Shown: positions 35,095-44,597, counted from the first letter of the stretch. The stretch: 64,000 nucleotides of DNA from Deltaproteobacteria bacterium RBG_16_49_23 (GCA_001798855.1 MGQQ01000089.1:1-64000), one strand, 5' to 3'. The notes: generated by a model from the letters alone, not told the origin. A program made the numbers and translations.

Positions 35095-35185
35095 GCTCTA
35101 CGCTTAAGGTTGGAGGAGCGCTTCGCTTGAGGTAAAATCTTTTACCTCTATCCTCAAGTTCTGCTGCGGCAGAACGATCCTCAAA
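35095..35185. repeat. Intergenic repeat, family GAGGAGCGCTTCGCTT
   Basis: GTTGGAGGAGCGCTTCGCTTGAGGTAAAATC, CTGCTGCGGCAG and TCCTCAAACCTCTAACG fold as an inverted repeat. It is a second copy of 7672-7765. Confidence 0.6.
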
Positions 35186-35188
35186 CCT

Positions 35189-36298
35189 CTAACGATTTTC
35201 ACCTTTGTCCAATGGATACTTCCCGTATTTCTTGATGGCATGGGCCATCGCCCAGACATTTTCAGTCTTGCAATAATCTGTCAGGCTGTTCGCACTCGTG
35301 ACGATATAGCCCCCTCCAGGTCCTGCCGCGGCAATCCTTTCCCTGACCTCCTTATCCACTTCATCTGGAGTCCCTAAGGTAAGGGTATAATCGAGATCAA
35401 TATTGCCCAGAATGCAAACCCGATTCCCATATCTTTCCTTTATTTGTTTGATGTCCATAGCGGAAGGCTGGATAGGGTGAAGACCGTTCATCCCCAATGT
35501 CAGCAGATCATCTAAAATGGGCAGGAGGTTTCCATCGCTATGGAAAACCCAGGGTTTCTTAATCGCCTGGGCCACAATTTTTTGGTACGGGAGAAAAAAT
35601 TCCTGGTACTGTTCACGACTCATCCAGGTTGATTTCGTATCGGCATGGTCATCATTAACCCAATAATAATCAAAATCCATCCGGTTCAGATGTTCCACCA
35701 CTTTCGCCGACCATTCCGAAAACCTTCGATGAATCTCTTTGATCAGACCCGGGTTGTCATAAACATTATAGGCAAACTCCACAATGCCCATGCTCTCTAA
35801 CATCGAAGCAGATCCCAAGCGGATTCTGGCAAAAACGGCGTAATCCCCTTTGAATTGGGCAATCCATTTAGACACCTGCTCGTAACGAGCCGGATGATCC
35901 GGATCAGGAAGATATTCTTCGAAGAGTTTTAATGAGTCATTGGAGGTGAGCAGGCCCCGCTTAACAAATGTCCGGCCTGTTTCGGGGATGACCCCCATCT
36001 CTGCAATCCAGGGAGGGACAAAATCAAATGTGATTTTTTTCGGGTAATAATAACTCTCCTTAAAACCCACAGCAGCCTGCATGGCCTGGCCTGCAGTGGC
36101 TTGCCCCCCCATCGGGAAGTGATAACCGAAGCCGTCCATTCCGAGTTTATCGCAGAGCTGACCCGGAGTAAATTCGGTCGTCTCCATGATCCTCGCCTGG
36201 AGCCCCTCCTCAATATCATTCTCTATCCATGGAACCCGGTCTGGAACCCCTCTTTTTAATGCGGTCAAAATCCTATCCCTCGGTTTCATCCCCTTCAT
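35189..36298 (-). CDS. UroD-like methyltransferase (MtaA/CmuA-type superfamily)
   Basis: This 369-residue protein is of the uroporphyrinogen-decarboxylase fold, in the branch of corrinoid-linked methyltransferases. Features include RDRILTALKRGVPDRVP at the start and the family loop VFHSDGNLLPIL at about residue 250. In CoM-type methyltransferases this loop is HxCG with a zinc-binding Cys; here it is HSDG, so the zinc-thiolate site appears altered. GGAGGAGG precedes the ATG. With the adjacent corrinoid protein it may demethylate a substrate, possibly a methoxylated or methylated compound brought in by the Liv transporter. The substrate is unknown. Confidence 0.85.
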   Translation of the reverse strand: MKGMKPRDRILTALKRGVPDRVPWIENDIEEGLQARIMETTEFTPGQLCDKLGMDGFGYHFPMGGQATAGQAMQAAVGFKESYYYPKKITFDFVPPWIAEMGVIPETGRTFVKRGLLTSNDSLKLFEEYLPDPDHPARYEQVSKWIAQFKGDYAVFARIRLGSASMLESMGIVEFAYNVYDNPGLIKEIHRRFSEWSAKVVEHLNRMDFDYYWVNDDHADTKSTWMSREQYQEFFLPYQKIVAQAIKKPWVFHSDGNLLPILDDLLTLGMNGLHPIQPSAMDIKQIKERYGNRVCILGNIDLDYTLTLGTPDEVDKEVRERIAAAGPGGGYIVTSANSLTDYCKTENVWAMAHAIKKYGKYPLDKGENR

Positions 36299-36326
36299 AA
36301 ATCCCTCCTCCTCAGGAGTTGACTCT

Positions 36327-36968
36327 TCAAATCAATGTATTACACTTGATCACCGCTGCGCGGGCATCCTTTCCATAAAAGTCCGCCCCGATTTGGTCCG
36401 CAAATTTCTGAGTAAGAGGCGCTCCTCCGACTCCTATCTTAACTTTCTCTCTTACCCCGGCCTTTTTAAAAGTCCAAATCGTTTCATCCATCATCGACAT
36501 GGTTAAGGTAATGAGCGCAGACATCAGAACAAACTTGGGCTGATGTTGGTGAATGGCCTCGATAAATTTCTCCGGCGCGACATCAATTCCTAAATCGATC
36601 ACCTCATAACCTGCGCCCTGGAGAACCATGGAGACAATGTTCTTCCCGACATCATGAATGTCGCCTTTGACGGACCCGATCACCACTTTGCCCTTGCCCA
36701 ATGCCCCTTGCGCTGTAAGCATGGGACGGAGGATATCCAGGCCAATGTTCATCGCTCTTGCGGCAATCATCATCTCCGGCAGGAAGATCTCGTTTCGAGA
36801 ATATTGATCTCCCACCACATCCATGGCCGGAATCATGACATCATTCATGATCGCCTCAGGATTTAAACCATCGAACAAAAGTTTACGGACCAATGGTTCG
36901 ACCGCATCCCGTTTCCCTTTGATGATGGCTTGTTGAAGCTCCTCTTTCAGGGTTGTTATCTCAGGCAT
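36327..36968 (-). CDS. Corrinoid (B12-binding) protein
   Basis: This 213-residue protein has a helical cap domain and a Rossmann-like B12 domain with the classic motif GDIHDVGKN (the DxHxxG cobalt ligand His, about residue 105), followed by GYEVIDLGIDV and later GGAPLTQ. It is the methyl carrier of the methyltransferase module. The start at 36968 is chosen for GGGGAGG upstream; the longer frame would read into a C/G palindromic repeat. Genes for the methyl-THF transferase and UroD-like enzyme follow it. Confidence 0.93.
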   Translation of the reverse strand: MPEITTLKEELQQAIIKGKRDAVEPLVRKLLFDGLNPEAIMNDVMIPAMDVVGDQYSRNEIFLPEMMIAARAMNIGLDILRPMLTAQGALGKGKVVIGSVKGDIHDVGKNIVSMVLQGAGYEVIDLGIDVAPEKFIEAIHQHQPKFVLMSALITLTMSMMDETIWTFKKAGVREKVKIGVGGAPLTQKFADQIGADFYGKDARAAVIKCNTLI

Positions 36969-36984
36969 ATTAGACCTCCCCAAG

Positions 36985-37075
36985 AAATCCTCCCCACCCT
37001 TTTCTTCCCCTCTCCGAGCCAGAGGCTCTTCTGAGCCGGAGGCCTCGAGGGGGAAGGGTGAGGGAGGGGGGGATA
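36985..37075. repeat. C/G-tract palindrome
   Basis: CCTCCCCACCCTTTTCTTCCCC is mirrored by GGGGGAAGGGTGAGGGAGGGGGG with GAGCCAGAGGCTCTTCTGAGCC in the middle. It separates livF from the corrinoid gene. Confidence 0.6.
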
Positions 37076-37088
37076 TCAATAATATTGG

Positions 37089-37799
37089 TTACGTTGCTCC
37101 TGCGACAATCTTCAGGACAGCTTTATCCTTCATCAGCCCTTCAGGTTTTCCCGAGAAGATGATCTCCCCTCTTTCAATGACATAAAGCCTGTCTGTAAAA
37201 TCGGGAACATGATAAATGTTCGATTCAGCGAGGAGGATGGAGTGACCCATTTTAGCAATCTCATGGATACTCTCTGCGATCTGCGGGATGATGGCCGGTG
37301 AGAGCCCTTCGAAGGATTCATCGAGCAATAGCATATGAGGATCCATGGCCAACGCTCTTGCGATCGAGAGCATTTTCCTCTCCCCACCACTGATCTGTGT
37401 CCCCTTTCTCGCCTTATACCTCTCCAGGGGTGGAAATACAGAATAAGCGAGCCGGACCCTCTCTTCTGCGGAACGCGAGGTTTTTCGGGTCCAGGTCGCG
37501 ATCTCAATATTTTCTAAGGTGGTTAAATCGGCAAATATTTCACTTTCTTCCGGAGCAAAGCCTATTCCCAAAAGAGCAATCTCGTGAGGAAAAAACTCGG
37601 TAATCTCTTTTCCCATGAACTTGATGCTGCCGGACTCGGGTTTAAGAAATCCCATAATGCTCCTGAGAGTAGTGGTCTTGCCTGCCCCATTCCTTCCGAT
37701 GAGACAGACGACTTCTTTCTCCCCCACCTCGATATTCACATTTTGCAGGATATGGCTGGCCTTGATAAAAACATTGATGTCTTTTAATTCGAGCATCAT
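37089..37799 (-). CDS. livF: Branched-chain amino acid-type ABC transporter ATPase LivF
   Basis: This 236-residue ATPase has Walker A GRNGAGKTT (about 34-42), signature SGGERK, Walker B MLLLDESFEGLSP, and a switch-His region. The sequence around GFLKPESGSIKF and the AIIPQIAESI stretch is LivF-like. The start overlaps the livG stop by four bases (ATGA). It powers uptake through LivHM in the inner membrane. Because methyltransferase genes follow directly, the cargo may be a methylated or methoxylated substrate rather than an amino acid; this is inference. Confidence 0.92.
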   Translation of the reverse strand: MMLELKDINVFIKASHILQNVNIEVGEKEVVCLIGRNGAGKTTTLRSIMGFLKPESGSIKFMGKEITEFFPHEIALLGIGFAPEESEIFADLTTLENIEIATWTRKTSRSAEERVRLAYSVFPPLERYKARKGTQISGGERKMLSIARALAMDPHMLLLDESFEGLSPAIIPQIAESIHEIAKMGHSILLAESNIYHVPDFTDRLYVIERGEIIFSGKPEGLMKDKAVLKIVAGAT

Positions 37800-38605
37800 G
37801 CTTTACCGCCCTTTCCGGTATGTTCATGCATCAGGGCGCTGAAAATCTTGAAACATTCCTTTTGCCCTAAGACGGTGCAAACCACTTCTTCATTCTTCTC
37901 GATTTCTCCCGGGGCGCTATCCGATAAGATCTTCCCCTGGTGTAAGGCGATGATGCGATCCGAAAAGGAGAAAACGATATCCATATCATGCTCCACTTGA
38001 ATGATCGATTTGATCCCGATCTTTTTCGAAGCCGATACAAGGGTTTCCATAATCTTGTTCTTATCGCTGGTGCTCACGCCACTCGTGGGTTCATCCAGCA
38101 AAATAACCTCGGGGTGAAGGGCAAAAGCGGAGGCGACATCGAGCATCTTTTTGTCGCCCTGAGGTAAATTCTTTGTTAGCACATCTCTCTTTCCAACTAA
38201 TCCAAAGAGCATTGCCACCTCCAACGCCTCACTCGTCACCTTCTGGTCTCGGAGAAGTGAGGAGTAGAAGTTGGTTCCTTTCCCCAATCGTGAAACCACA
38301 GCGACCATTAAGAACTCAAGGACGGTAAAATTTGGGAAAATATTGACCAGTTGAAAACTCCGGGCAACCCCCAGTTTTGAAAGCTTTTCAGGACCGATTC
38401 CGGTAATCTCTTTATCCTTGTAAAAAACTTTCCCCGTATTCGGTGTAAGCAATCCGGTCAAGACATTGATTAATGTGGTCTTGCCCGCCCCATTCGGTCC
38501 AATGATGGACACAAACTCCCCTTCATTAATCTTAAAGCTTACCCCATCCAGGGCACAGAACTCTCCATAATATTTACGAAGATCACTCGCAGAGAGAATC
38601 ACCAT
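37796..38605 (-). CDS. livG: Branched-chain amino acid-type ABC transporter ATPase LivG
   Basis: This 269-residue ATPase has Walker A GPNGAGKTT (about 35-43), a LPQGDKK signature replacing the usual LSGGQ, Walker B VILLDEPTSGVS and the H-loop residue in VEHDMDI. The altered signature is common in LivG proteins. It starts 10 bases after the livM stop and shares the ATGA overlap with livF. It forms the ATPase heterodimer with LivF. Confidence 0.92.
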   Translation of the reverse strand: MVILSASDLRKYYGEFCALDGVSFKINEGEFVSIIGPNGAGKTTLINVLTGLLTPNTGKVFYKDKEITGIGPEKLSKLGVARSFQLVNIFPNFTVLEFLMVAVVSRLGKGTNFYSSLLRDQKVTSEALEVAMLFGLVGKRDVLTKNLPQGDKKMLDVASAFALHPEVILLDEPTSGVSTSDKNKIMETLVSASKKIGIKSIIQVEHDMDIVFSFSDRIIALHQGKILSDSAPGEIEKNEEVVCTVLGQKECFKIFSALMHEHTGKGGKA

Positions 38606-38615
38606 CTCTATCTCC

Positions 38616-39605
38616 TCATTCGCCGCCTTTCTCTTTTTTCACCAGAGAGCTGATCACTCCAGCAATACCACCCGGCGCAACGATAACGAGAAAGGCCAAA
38701 ATGGCCCCAAAGATAAACCTCCAATAAGTCGTGAGAGACATAACCTTGTCTTGAAGGAAAATATAGACGACACCGCCGATCAAGGGGCCAAAAAAGTTTT
38801 CGAAACCTCCGAGGAGGGTCATAAACACGAGTGTTCCAGAGTGTGTCCAGTAAGTCAGCCCAGGATCCACTTGGCCGATGGCAGGAGCCAATAACGCTCC
38901 TCCGATCGCAGCATAGGCTCCGGATATAATAAAGGCATACCATCTGTATCTCTTTACGCTCACCCCCAGATATTCAGCTTTCTCAGGGTTGTCCCTGATC
39001 GCCTTCAGGCAGAGCCCGAACGGTGATGAGACGATCTTCCACATGACGAAGGTAAGGATCGCTAAAATAACAAGAGTATAGATATAATAGCTTCTTGTGA
39101 GGTACTGCATTTTTGGAATCTCAGAAAGGTTAAACCCCAGGAGATAAGGCCTTAAAACTCGCATTCCTTCGTCGCCCCCGGTCAGATAATAGAACTTCAG
39201 CAAGAACGTGTAGAAGAGCATCCCAAAGGCGAGGGTAAGCATTGCAAAGTAAATTTTGATGTATCGCACACAGATGGCCCCGATCAATGCAGCCAGAATA
39301 GAAGAGATGATGACCGCAACAACAAGTATGACTTCCATATAAAGAATAGAAAATTTGCCTGTGAGGAAAGCGGCTGTATAAGCTCCAATCGCCATAAAAA
39401 AAGCATGGCCAAAGGAGAGGAGGCCGGTGTATCCAAAGAGAAGATTAAGACCAAGCACCATGACGGCATAGGCGAAAAAAGTTAACATTAGATAACTGAC
39501 ATATTGGCTGGCGAACAGGGGTAACCCTAAAAACAGTAGACCGACAACGATGAGGATCAATACTTTCGTGCTCTTGAGAGACAAGATCTCCTGCCATGGT
39601 TTCAT
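38616..39605 (-). CDS. livM: Branched-chain amino acid-type ABC transporter permease LivM
   Basis: This 329-residue permease has many hydrophobic segments, a family motif GYTGLLSFGHAFFMAIGAY at about 60-78, and the ATPase-coupling loop around SVKRYRWYAFIISGAYAAIGGAL. The ATG at 39605 overlaps the livH stop as TGATG. Together with LivH it forms the channel in the inner membrane. Confidence 0.92.
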   Translation of the reverse strand: MKPWQEILSLKSTKVLILIVVGLLFLGLPLFASQYVSYLMLTFFAYAVMVLGLNLLFGYTGLLSFGHAFFMAIGAYTAAFLTGKFSILYMEVILVVAVIISSILAALIGAICVRYIKIYFAMLTLAFGMLFYTFLLKFYYLTGGDEGMRVLRPYLLGFNLSEIPKMQYLTRSYYIYTLVILAILTFVMWKIVSSPFGLCLKAIRDNPEKAEYLGVSVKRYRWYAFIISGAYAAIGGALLAPAIGQVDPGLTYWTHSGTLVFMTLLGGFENFFGPLIGGVVYIFLQDKVMSLTTYWRFIFGAILAFLVIVAPGGIAGVISSLVKKEKGGE

Positions 39606-40489
39606 CAAACTTTACTCCCTCCGAATAACCCTTGCGGCTTAATCACTAGAACAGCAATCACGATGATATAGATGGTGAGCATTTCCAATTCTGGATAAGT
39701 GGAAATGGCGACCGATTTTAACACGCCTACGATCAGAGCGCCGATAAAGGCTCCCTTCATGCTTCCGAGGCCGCCAATGACCACCACGGCAAAAGCTAAC
39801 ACGATAAGTTCTACACCCATTTCTGAAACAACCGCGGTGGCAGGAATCACCAGAGCGCCGCCAAGAGTTCCAAGCACCGTTCCGAGTGTGAAAACTTTAA
39901 TGTAAACCATCTTCATATTGATCCCGAGGGCTTCACCCATCTCTTTTTTGTCCGCCGTCGCTCGAATAATCCTGCCGAACTTTGTGTTCAAAAGAATGTA
40001 ACCGATCAGGGCGGCAATGATTAAGCTGCATAAGATGACAATGAGGTTGTAAACGGGTAACGTGGCCCCGAATAGATTGATCCGACCGTAAATCAGGTCA
40101 ATTCCTCCTGTGGTTTGTGGGGAGGTTCCCCAAATAAACTTGATGACATCCTCGATCATCATTACGAGCGCAAAGGTTAATAGGAGTTGAAAAGTTTCAT
40201 CCCGGTCGTAAACAAACTTGATCAGTCCTCGTTCGACAATAGGACCGATAAATCCCAGCAATAATCCAGCCCCAATCAATGGAACGATAAAAAGTGGCTT
40301 GGGAAAACCTCCAGCAACAAAACTCTTTACTACCACGATGCCAAAATACGCCCCGAGGGCATAGAAGCTGCCACAGGCCAAATTAAATACTTTCTGGACA
40401 CCGAAAACGACCTGAAGCCCTGCAGCAACTAAAAAAAGCGTCGAGGCATTAAAAACGCCGCTGAAAATTATACTGACAATGGTTTCCAT
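39605..40489 (-). CDS. livH: Branched-chain amino acid-type ABC transporter permease LivH
   Basis: This 294-residue permease has about eight hydrophobic segments, FNLACGSFYALGAYFG near the N-terminus and the coupling region ATADKKEMGEALGIN, then VVIGGLGSMKGAFIGALIVGV. It lies downstream of the binding-protein gene, separated by a GC-rich hairpin. Confidence 0.92.
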   Translation of the reverse strand: METIVSIIFSGVFNASTLFLVAAGLQVVFGVQKVFNLACGSFYALGAYFGIVVVKSFVAGGFPKPLFIVPLIGAGLLLGFIGPIVERGLIKFVYDRDETFQLLLTFALVMMIEDVIKFIWGTSPQTTGGIDLIYGRINLFGATLPVYNLIVILCSLIIAALIGYILLNTKFGRIIRATADKKEMGEALGINMKMVYIKVFTLGTVLGTLGGALVIPATAVVSEMGVELIVLAFAVVVIGGLGSMKGAFIGALIVGVLKSVAISTYPELEMLTIYIIVIAVLVIKPQGLFGGSKV

Positions 40490-40509
40490 TCATTTGCCCC
40501 AAACAGCGA

Positions 40510-40536
40510 GGCGGCCTCAAGGTTTCTGAGGCCGCC
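40510..40536. terminator. GC-rich hairpin between binding protein and permeases
   Basis: GGCGGCCTCA pairs with TGAGGCCGCC over a 7-nt loop, without a following T-run. Such hairpins after binding-protein genes often stabilise the upstream mRNA, allowing more binding protein than permease. The effect here is inferred. Confidence 0.6.
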
Positions 40537-40551
40537 CGATTCAAAATCTCT

Positions 40552-41847
40552 TTACGACTTCCAACCCTTAATCCATTCGTATAACTTTGTTTCCGCAGTG
40601 GGTTTAATGATCTGTGAAGGGGTGAGGACCTCCACCGGATCAATCGTCACAAAGTCATAGGGGTTCTTGTGAGTGGTAATCCCCATAAAAAAATTGCAGG
40701 TCATAATGTTGTCCTCCCTGTATCCGCGATATCCGGACAGAGAAGGAACCTGGATGCCGCTCAGGGCTTTTCCAACCTCTTCCTTGGTCGGCCATTTTCC
40801 CAAAATCGAATAACACTTCTCAACGGCCGTCTTGTAAGCCTGAAGGACAAAATAGGCGTGATCGCATTCATAGACAGGATATTCCTTATATTTATCAAAG
40901 TACGTTTTTACAAATTTTGTAAGCAATGGCCAGGTGTCCGTCCATTTGAAATACATGCTGTTATATCCGAGGATGAGCCCTTCCGGAGTAAATTCTTTCT
41001 TGAGGGTATAGTGGACTCCGCCTCCTGTTGTAAAACAGCCTTTCGTGGTCTTGAAAAGGCCTACAGCCGCTGCCTGCTTCATTAAAATGGGGACATCTCC
41101 TGACCAAAAACTGGTCATGATTAAATCCGGTTTCGCCTTTTTAAGGGCGGCGATGTGAGAAGTAAAATCTGTTTCGCCAAGCTTCGGCCATAGGGCCTCC
41201 ACGGCCTTCACATTCGGATGGAAGTGTTTCAGGACGGCTTGAAAGGATTCCCAGCAATCTCGGCCATAGGAATAATCGTTATTGATGCCCGCGATGGTCT
41301 TGATCTTAGGAAAATACTTGGCTGTCAGGATCGCCCCTCCAATTGCTTCCGCTTCGTTATCGATGCTTTTAAAAGCAAATTTCGTCTTGGGCATGGTCTC
41401 TTCAACGCCTTTTTGGGTTGTGCCATCCCAGGCAAGCCACAATTGACCTAACTCCTCAGCCAGAGGACCAACGGCAAGTCCGTTTCCGGTAGACATGAGA
41501 CCGACAATCACGTCAACCTTCTTCTCCAGGGTAAGTTTTTTAAATCTCTCTACGCACTCTTTGGCGGTCGTTTCCTCCTCCATGTGGAGCTCAACTTTCC
41601 TTCCTAAGATTCCGCCCGACGCATTGACCTCGTCTGCCCAGATCTGGGTCGTACGCCAGGCGGCTGTGCCGGGAACTCCGATCACACCCGTTAAACCGGG
41701 CATGACTCCAATCCTTATCGGCTCTGAAGGCGCCCCTTTTGCAGGTATGGTCTGCGCGCTTGCTCTGCCCTTGCCTGCAAGAATAACTCCTGCACCCAGG
41801 GCAGCCCCACCCACCAACTTCACAAATTCACGTCGGGTCTTTTCCAT
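40552..41847 (-). CDS. Liv-type ABC transporter substrate-binding protein with twin-arginine leader
   Basis: This 431-residue periplasmic binding protein has a leader TRREFVKLVGGAALGAGVILAG with paired arginines and an AXA-type cleavage region near SAQ. The mature domain is type I periplasmic-binding-fold (IRIGVMPGLTGVIGVPG, GLMSTGNGLAVGPLAEE, DYSYGRDCWESF). The start is set at 41847 because AAGGAGG precedes it; the longer frame has 12 extra codons. It is the first gene of the Liv operon. Ligand is unknown. Confidence 0.92.
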   Translation of the reverse strand: MEKTRREFVKLVGGAALGAGVILAGKGRASAQTIPAKGAPSEPIRIGVMPGLTGVIGVPGTAAWRTTQIWADEVNASGGILGRKVELHMEEETTAKECVERFKKLTLEKKVDVIVGLMSTGNGLAVGPLAEELGQLWLAWDGTTQKGVEETMPKTKFAFKSIDNEAEAIGGAILTAKYFPKIKTIAGINNDYSYGRDCWESFQAVLKHFHPNVKAVEALWPKLGETDFTSHIAALKKAKPDLIMTSFWSGDVPILMKQAAAVGLFKTTKGCFTTGGGVHYTLKKEFTPEGLILGYNSMYFKWTDTWPLLTKFVKTYFDKYKEYPVYECDHAYFVLQAYKTAVEKCYSILGKWPTKEEVGKALSGIQVPSLSGYRGYREDNIMTCNFFMGITTHKNPYDFVTIDPVEVLTPSQIIKPTAETKLYEWIKGWKS

Positions 41848-41918
41848 ATCTTTCCTCCTTTTTAAAAAAGTTAGATGCCTCAAAATGAGTTATAAAGATT
41901 GACGGTGCCGAATTGCCT

Positions 41919-43073
41919 TTACAATGGCGATCCCATCGCCTCCAGAACGACCTCTGTAATATCCCTTACCTTCAATTTGATCTTATGCTTTCTTGCATAA
42001 CCTGAGATGGTCCGGATGCACTGCTGGCAGGAAGTCACAACCTCCCCGGCTCCCGTTCTCTGAATCTCTTCGATCTTTCTCTGTGCAATGGCAGCGGAGA
42101 GCGCCGGATCAATCATCTCAAGGTCTCCTCCTCCGCCGCAGCATACGCTCAACTGGCGGTTTCCCTCTAACTCAACCAGGTTCAATCCGGGGATTCGCTT
42201 TAAAATATTTCTGGGGGCGTCGAAAACTTTGCTGTTCCTCCCCAGATCGCAGGGATCATGATAGGTGACGGCTCTGTCAGCTCCATTCTGGAAAGTGATC
42301 TTCCCTTCTCCGATCAGCCTTTCTATGAATTGAGTCGAATGAAGCAGTTCAGCATTCGTTTGATACTTCTCCTTCCAGGTATGGAAGCAGGAGGGGCACG
42401 CAAAGACAACCGTTTCAGCTCCTATTTCCTTTACCTTCTCCTGATTGTGTTCGACCAGCTTCTGCATCTTCTCCTTCATGCCCGCCTGGATGAGTGGAAA
42501 TCCGCAGCACCATTCCTCCCCTCCTAGAATGGTGAAGTCGACATCCGCCTTATGCAGAATCTGAACAAAGGTCTGCGGGATCTTATGGGCCATCGGGTAA
42601 AAAGCCGCCACACATCCCACAAAGTAGATCACTCTCGCTTTCTCCTTCTGGAACCTGTGATCCGGGATGTCTTCCAATTTCTCCATCCACAGGGTGCGGT
42701 TAGCATTCGGCTCATTAGAAATATTGAAATGAGTTTCCAGCGCTTCGACCACCCGGTCAACCACCTTTGGGTATTGTTTCCGGTCAACCAGACATTCCCG
42801 TCCTGCCAGAACAGCCTGATTGGTTTCGACCGCCGGGAAACAGGTCTGCGTGCAGAGCTTGCAGCCCGTGCACCGGAAGAGTGTCTCTTCAATTTCAGGT
42901 GTCCAGTCGATCTTGCCCTCTATGATCGCCTTCACAAGCACATTCTTTCCGCGGGGGGTGGCCCATTCCCTTCCTGTAACTGTATAAACAGGACAGTGGG
43001 CCAGACAGAAGCCGCAATGGTTGCATTTGGCAACCTCGTCATAGAACAGGGTTTTGAGTTGTTCGGTCTTCAT
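41919..43073 (-). CDS. glcF: GlcF/HdrD-like Fe-S and CCG-domain subunit
   Basis: This 384-residue protein has two N-terminal 4Fe-4S motifs, CNHCGFCLAHCP and CTGCKLCTQTCF (the last Cys not followed by Pro), then two CCG domains (FVGC, WCCGF, CPSC; DPC, CCGGGG, CQQC). It is the GlcF/LutA-like subunit of 2-hydroxyacid (glycolate, D-lactate) dehydrogenases, or the HdrD-like acceptor. The ATG at 43073 has GGAG upstream. It follows the GlcE- and GlcD-like genes, and the Liv operon comes next in the same direction. Confidence 0.88.
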   Translation of the reverse strand: MKTEQLKTLFYDEVAKCNHCGFCLAHCPVYTVTGREWATPRGKNVLVKAIIEGKIDWTPEIEETLFRCTGCKLCTQTCFPAVETNQAVLAGRECLVDRKQYPKVVDRVVEALETHFNISNEPNANRTLWMEKLEDIPDHRFQKEKARVIYFVGCVAAFYPMAHKIPQTFVQILHKADVDFTILGGEEWCCGFPLIQAGMKEKMQKLVEHNQEKVKEIGAETVVFACPSCFHTWKEKYQTNAELLHSTQFIERLIGEGKITFQNGADRAVTYHDPCDLGRNSKVFDAPRNILKRIPGLNLVELEGNRQLSVCCGGGGDLEMIDPALSAAIAQRKIEEIQRTGAGEVVTSCQQCIRTISGYARKHKIKLKVRDITEVVLEAMGSPL

Positions 43074-43094
43074 ACTTAGCTCCATTTTCTTGAG

Positions 43095-43230
43095 AAACCA
43101 TTGCAAAATTAGCCACGCCTTGGCGTGGCAAAATTAGCAATTAGCAATGATCTTGACTAATTCGACTTATTCACGTCTAATCTTTCAATTGCTAACTGAT
43201 AATTGTTAATTGACCAATTTGCATTGATCC
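43095..43230. repeat. AT-rich inverted repeat (TTGCAAAATTAGC type)
   Basis: TTGCAAAATTAGCCACGCCTTGGCGTGGCAAAATTAGCAATTAGCAATGATC is mirrored by CAATTGCTAACTGATAATTGTTAATTGACCAATTTGCA. It resembles 15000-15190. Confidence 0.6.
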
Positions 43231-43232
43231 TT

Positions 43233-44597
43233 TCAGATTCCTCCCGCAAACCTTCCCGGGTTGAGGATTCCTTTCGGATCGATCTCTTTCTTCAATCGCC
43301 GCATGATCTCGTAATCACCTCTGGGTTCCCCCCAGACATCGATCCTCTTTTTGATGTCAGGAGGAGCCGACTCCACAACGGGGTGACCTTCGTTTTTGAC
43401 GGCGACTAAGGAGAACTCTCTTATGAGGTTGAGCAAGGATTCTTTTTTGGATCGCACGCCTTTGCCGCCGAAGACATAGGAGTAAAGTATTCCGTTTCCC
43501 GAATGGCAGATGAGTCCACAATCGACTCCGGACTCTTTTGCGATTTTTTCATAGCTGCCCATCACCTCTCCACATCTCGAGATCAAAATATTGGATTTGA
43601 AGGAGATAAAATTTAACCCCTCTTCCGCCAGTCCCTCTGAAAAGTCTCGTATCGCCTTCCAGAAGGAGGAGTGAGATTCCGAACGGAGAACCGCTATTTC
43701 AAGGGCGCTTTTCTTCTTCGCCCTTTCTCCTATCTCCGAGACCTGCCGCTCAATGCTTTCAGCCACACCTTCCAACCCTATGGCAACGAGATAATTCCCC
43801 TGCTGGGCTATTGGAGGGTTGATCTTCTTCACAGCCATTCCGTTGAGGATCTCAATGGATGAAGGAAGGTATTGGGATTGGAGGATTTCACGTCCAAATT
43901 GAGCAGCCTCCTCCAGTCTGACAAAAGGGAGGAGCAAGGTTGCCTCTCTCTCCGGAAGGGGGAGGAGTTTAAAGGTGATCTCACAGAGGATTCCCAGTGT
44001 CCCGTAAGAACCGATCAGGAGCTTGCACATGTCGTAGCCCGAGACATTCTTCACTGTTTTTCCACCCGAGGCAACAATATCCCCGTTGGGAAAAACAGCT
44101 TTTATCCCGATGATTAAATCCCTCGCCGTGCCGTAAATTAGTCTTCCGGGCCCGCTCGAATTGGTCGCTACGATCCCGCCCAGCGTCGCCTTCAAAGTGT
44201 GGGGTGGATCAAGGGGTAGAAAATATCCTTTTCCTTCCTGCCCCAATTTTTTCTGAACCTCGCCCAGTGTGATTCCGCTTTCTGCGGAAAGGGTAAGATT
44301 ATCACAATCACAATCCGTCATTCGGTTGAGTCGGAGAGTGGAGAGGACGACATCCATCTTTCCGGGTATCGTCCCTATCCCCATCTTCGTCCCATTCCCC
44401 ATGGGAAGAATGGTCAGAGATTGCTCGTTGGCATAGGCGACGACTTTTGAAACCTCGGCGATCGTGCCCGGGAAGACAACAACCTTGGGTCGCTTTCCAT
44501 CAACGGAACACGCTTTTAGTTTTTCCGGATCTTGAATGAGATTGGTTTCCCCTACGATCTCTTTTAACTTGGGAATTAGTTTTTCAATTCTGGACAT
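43233..44597 (-). CDS. glcE: GlcE-like FAD-binding subunit
   Basis: This 454-residue FAD-linked oxidase-type protein contains the FAD_binding_4 core (VSKVVAYANEQSLTILPMGNGTK, GGIVATNSSGPGRLIYG, SGYDMCKLLIGSYGTLG) and ends DPKGILNPGRF. It is of the GlcE type, the second flavin subunit of glycolate oxidase. The start at 44597 has GAGGAG upstream; the longer ORF has 25 additional codons. It lies between GlcD and GlcF. Confidence 0.85.
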   Translation of the reverse strand: MSRIEKLIPKLKEIVGETNLIQDPEKLKACSVDGKRPKVVVFPGTIAEVSKVVAYANEQSLTILPMGNGTKMGIGTIPGKMDVVLSTLRLNRMTDCDCDNLTLSAESGITLGEVQKKLGQEGKGYFLPLDPPHTLKATLGGIVATNSSGPGRLIYGTARDLIIGIKAVFPNGDIVASGGKTVKNVSGYDMCKLLIGSYGTLGILCEITFKLLPLPEREATLLLPFVRLEEAAQFGREILQSQYLPSSIEILNGMAVKKINPPIAQQGNYLVAIGLEGVAESIERQVSEIGERAKKKSALEIAVLRSESHSSFWKAIRDFSEGLAEEGLNFISFKSNILISRCGEVMGSYEKIAKESGVDCGLICHSGNGILYSYVFGGKGVRSKKESLLNLIREFSLVAVKNEGHPVVESAPPDIKKRIDVWGEPRGDYEIMRRLKKEIDPKGILNPGRFAGGI

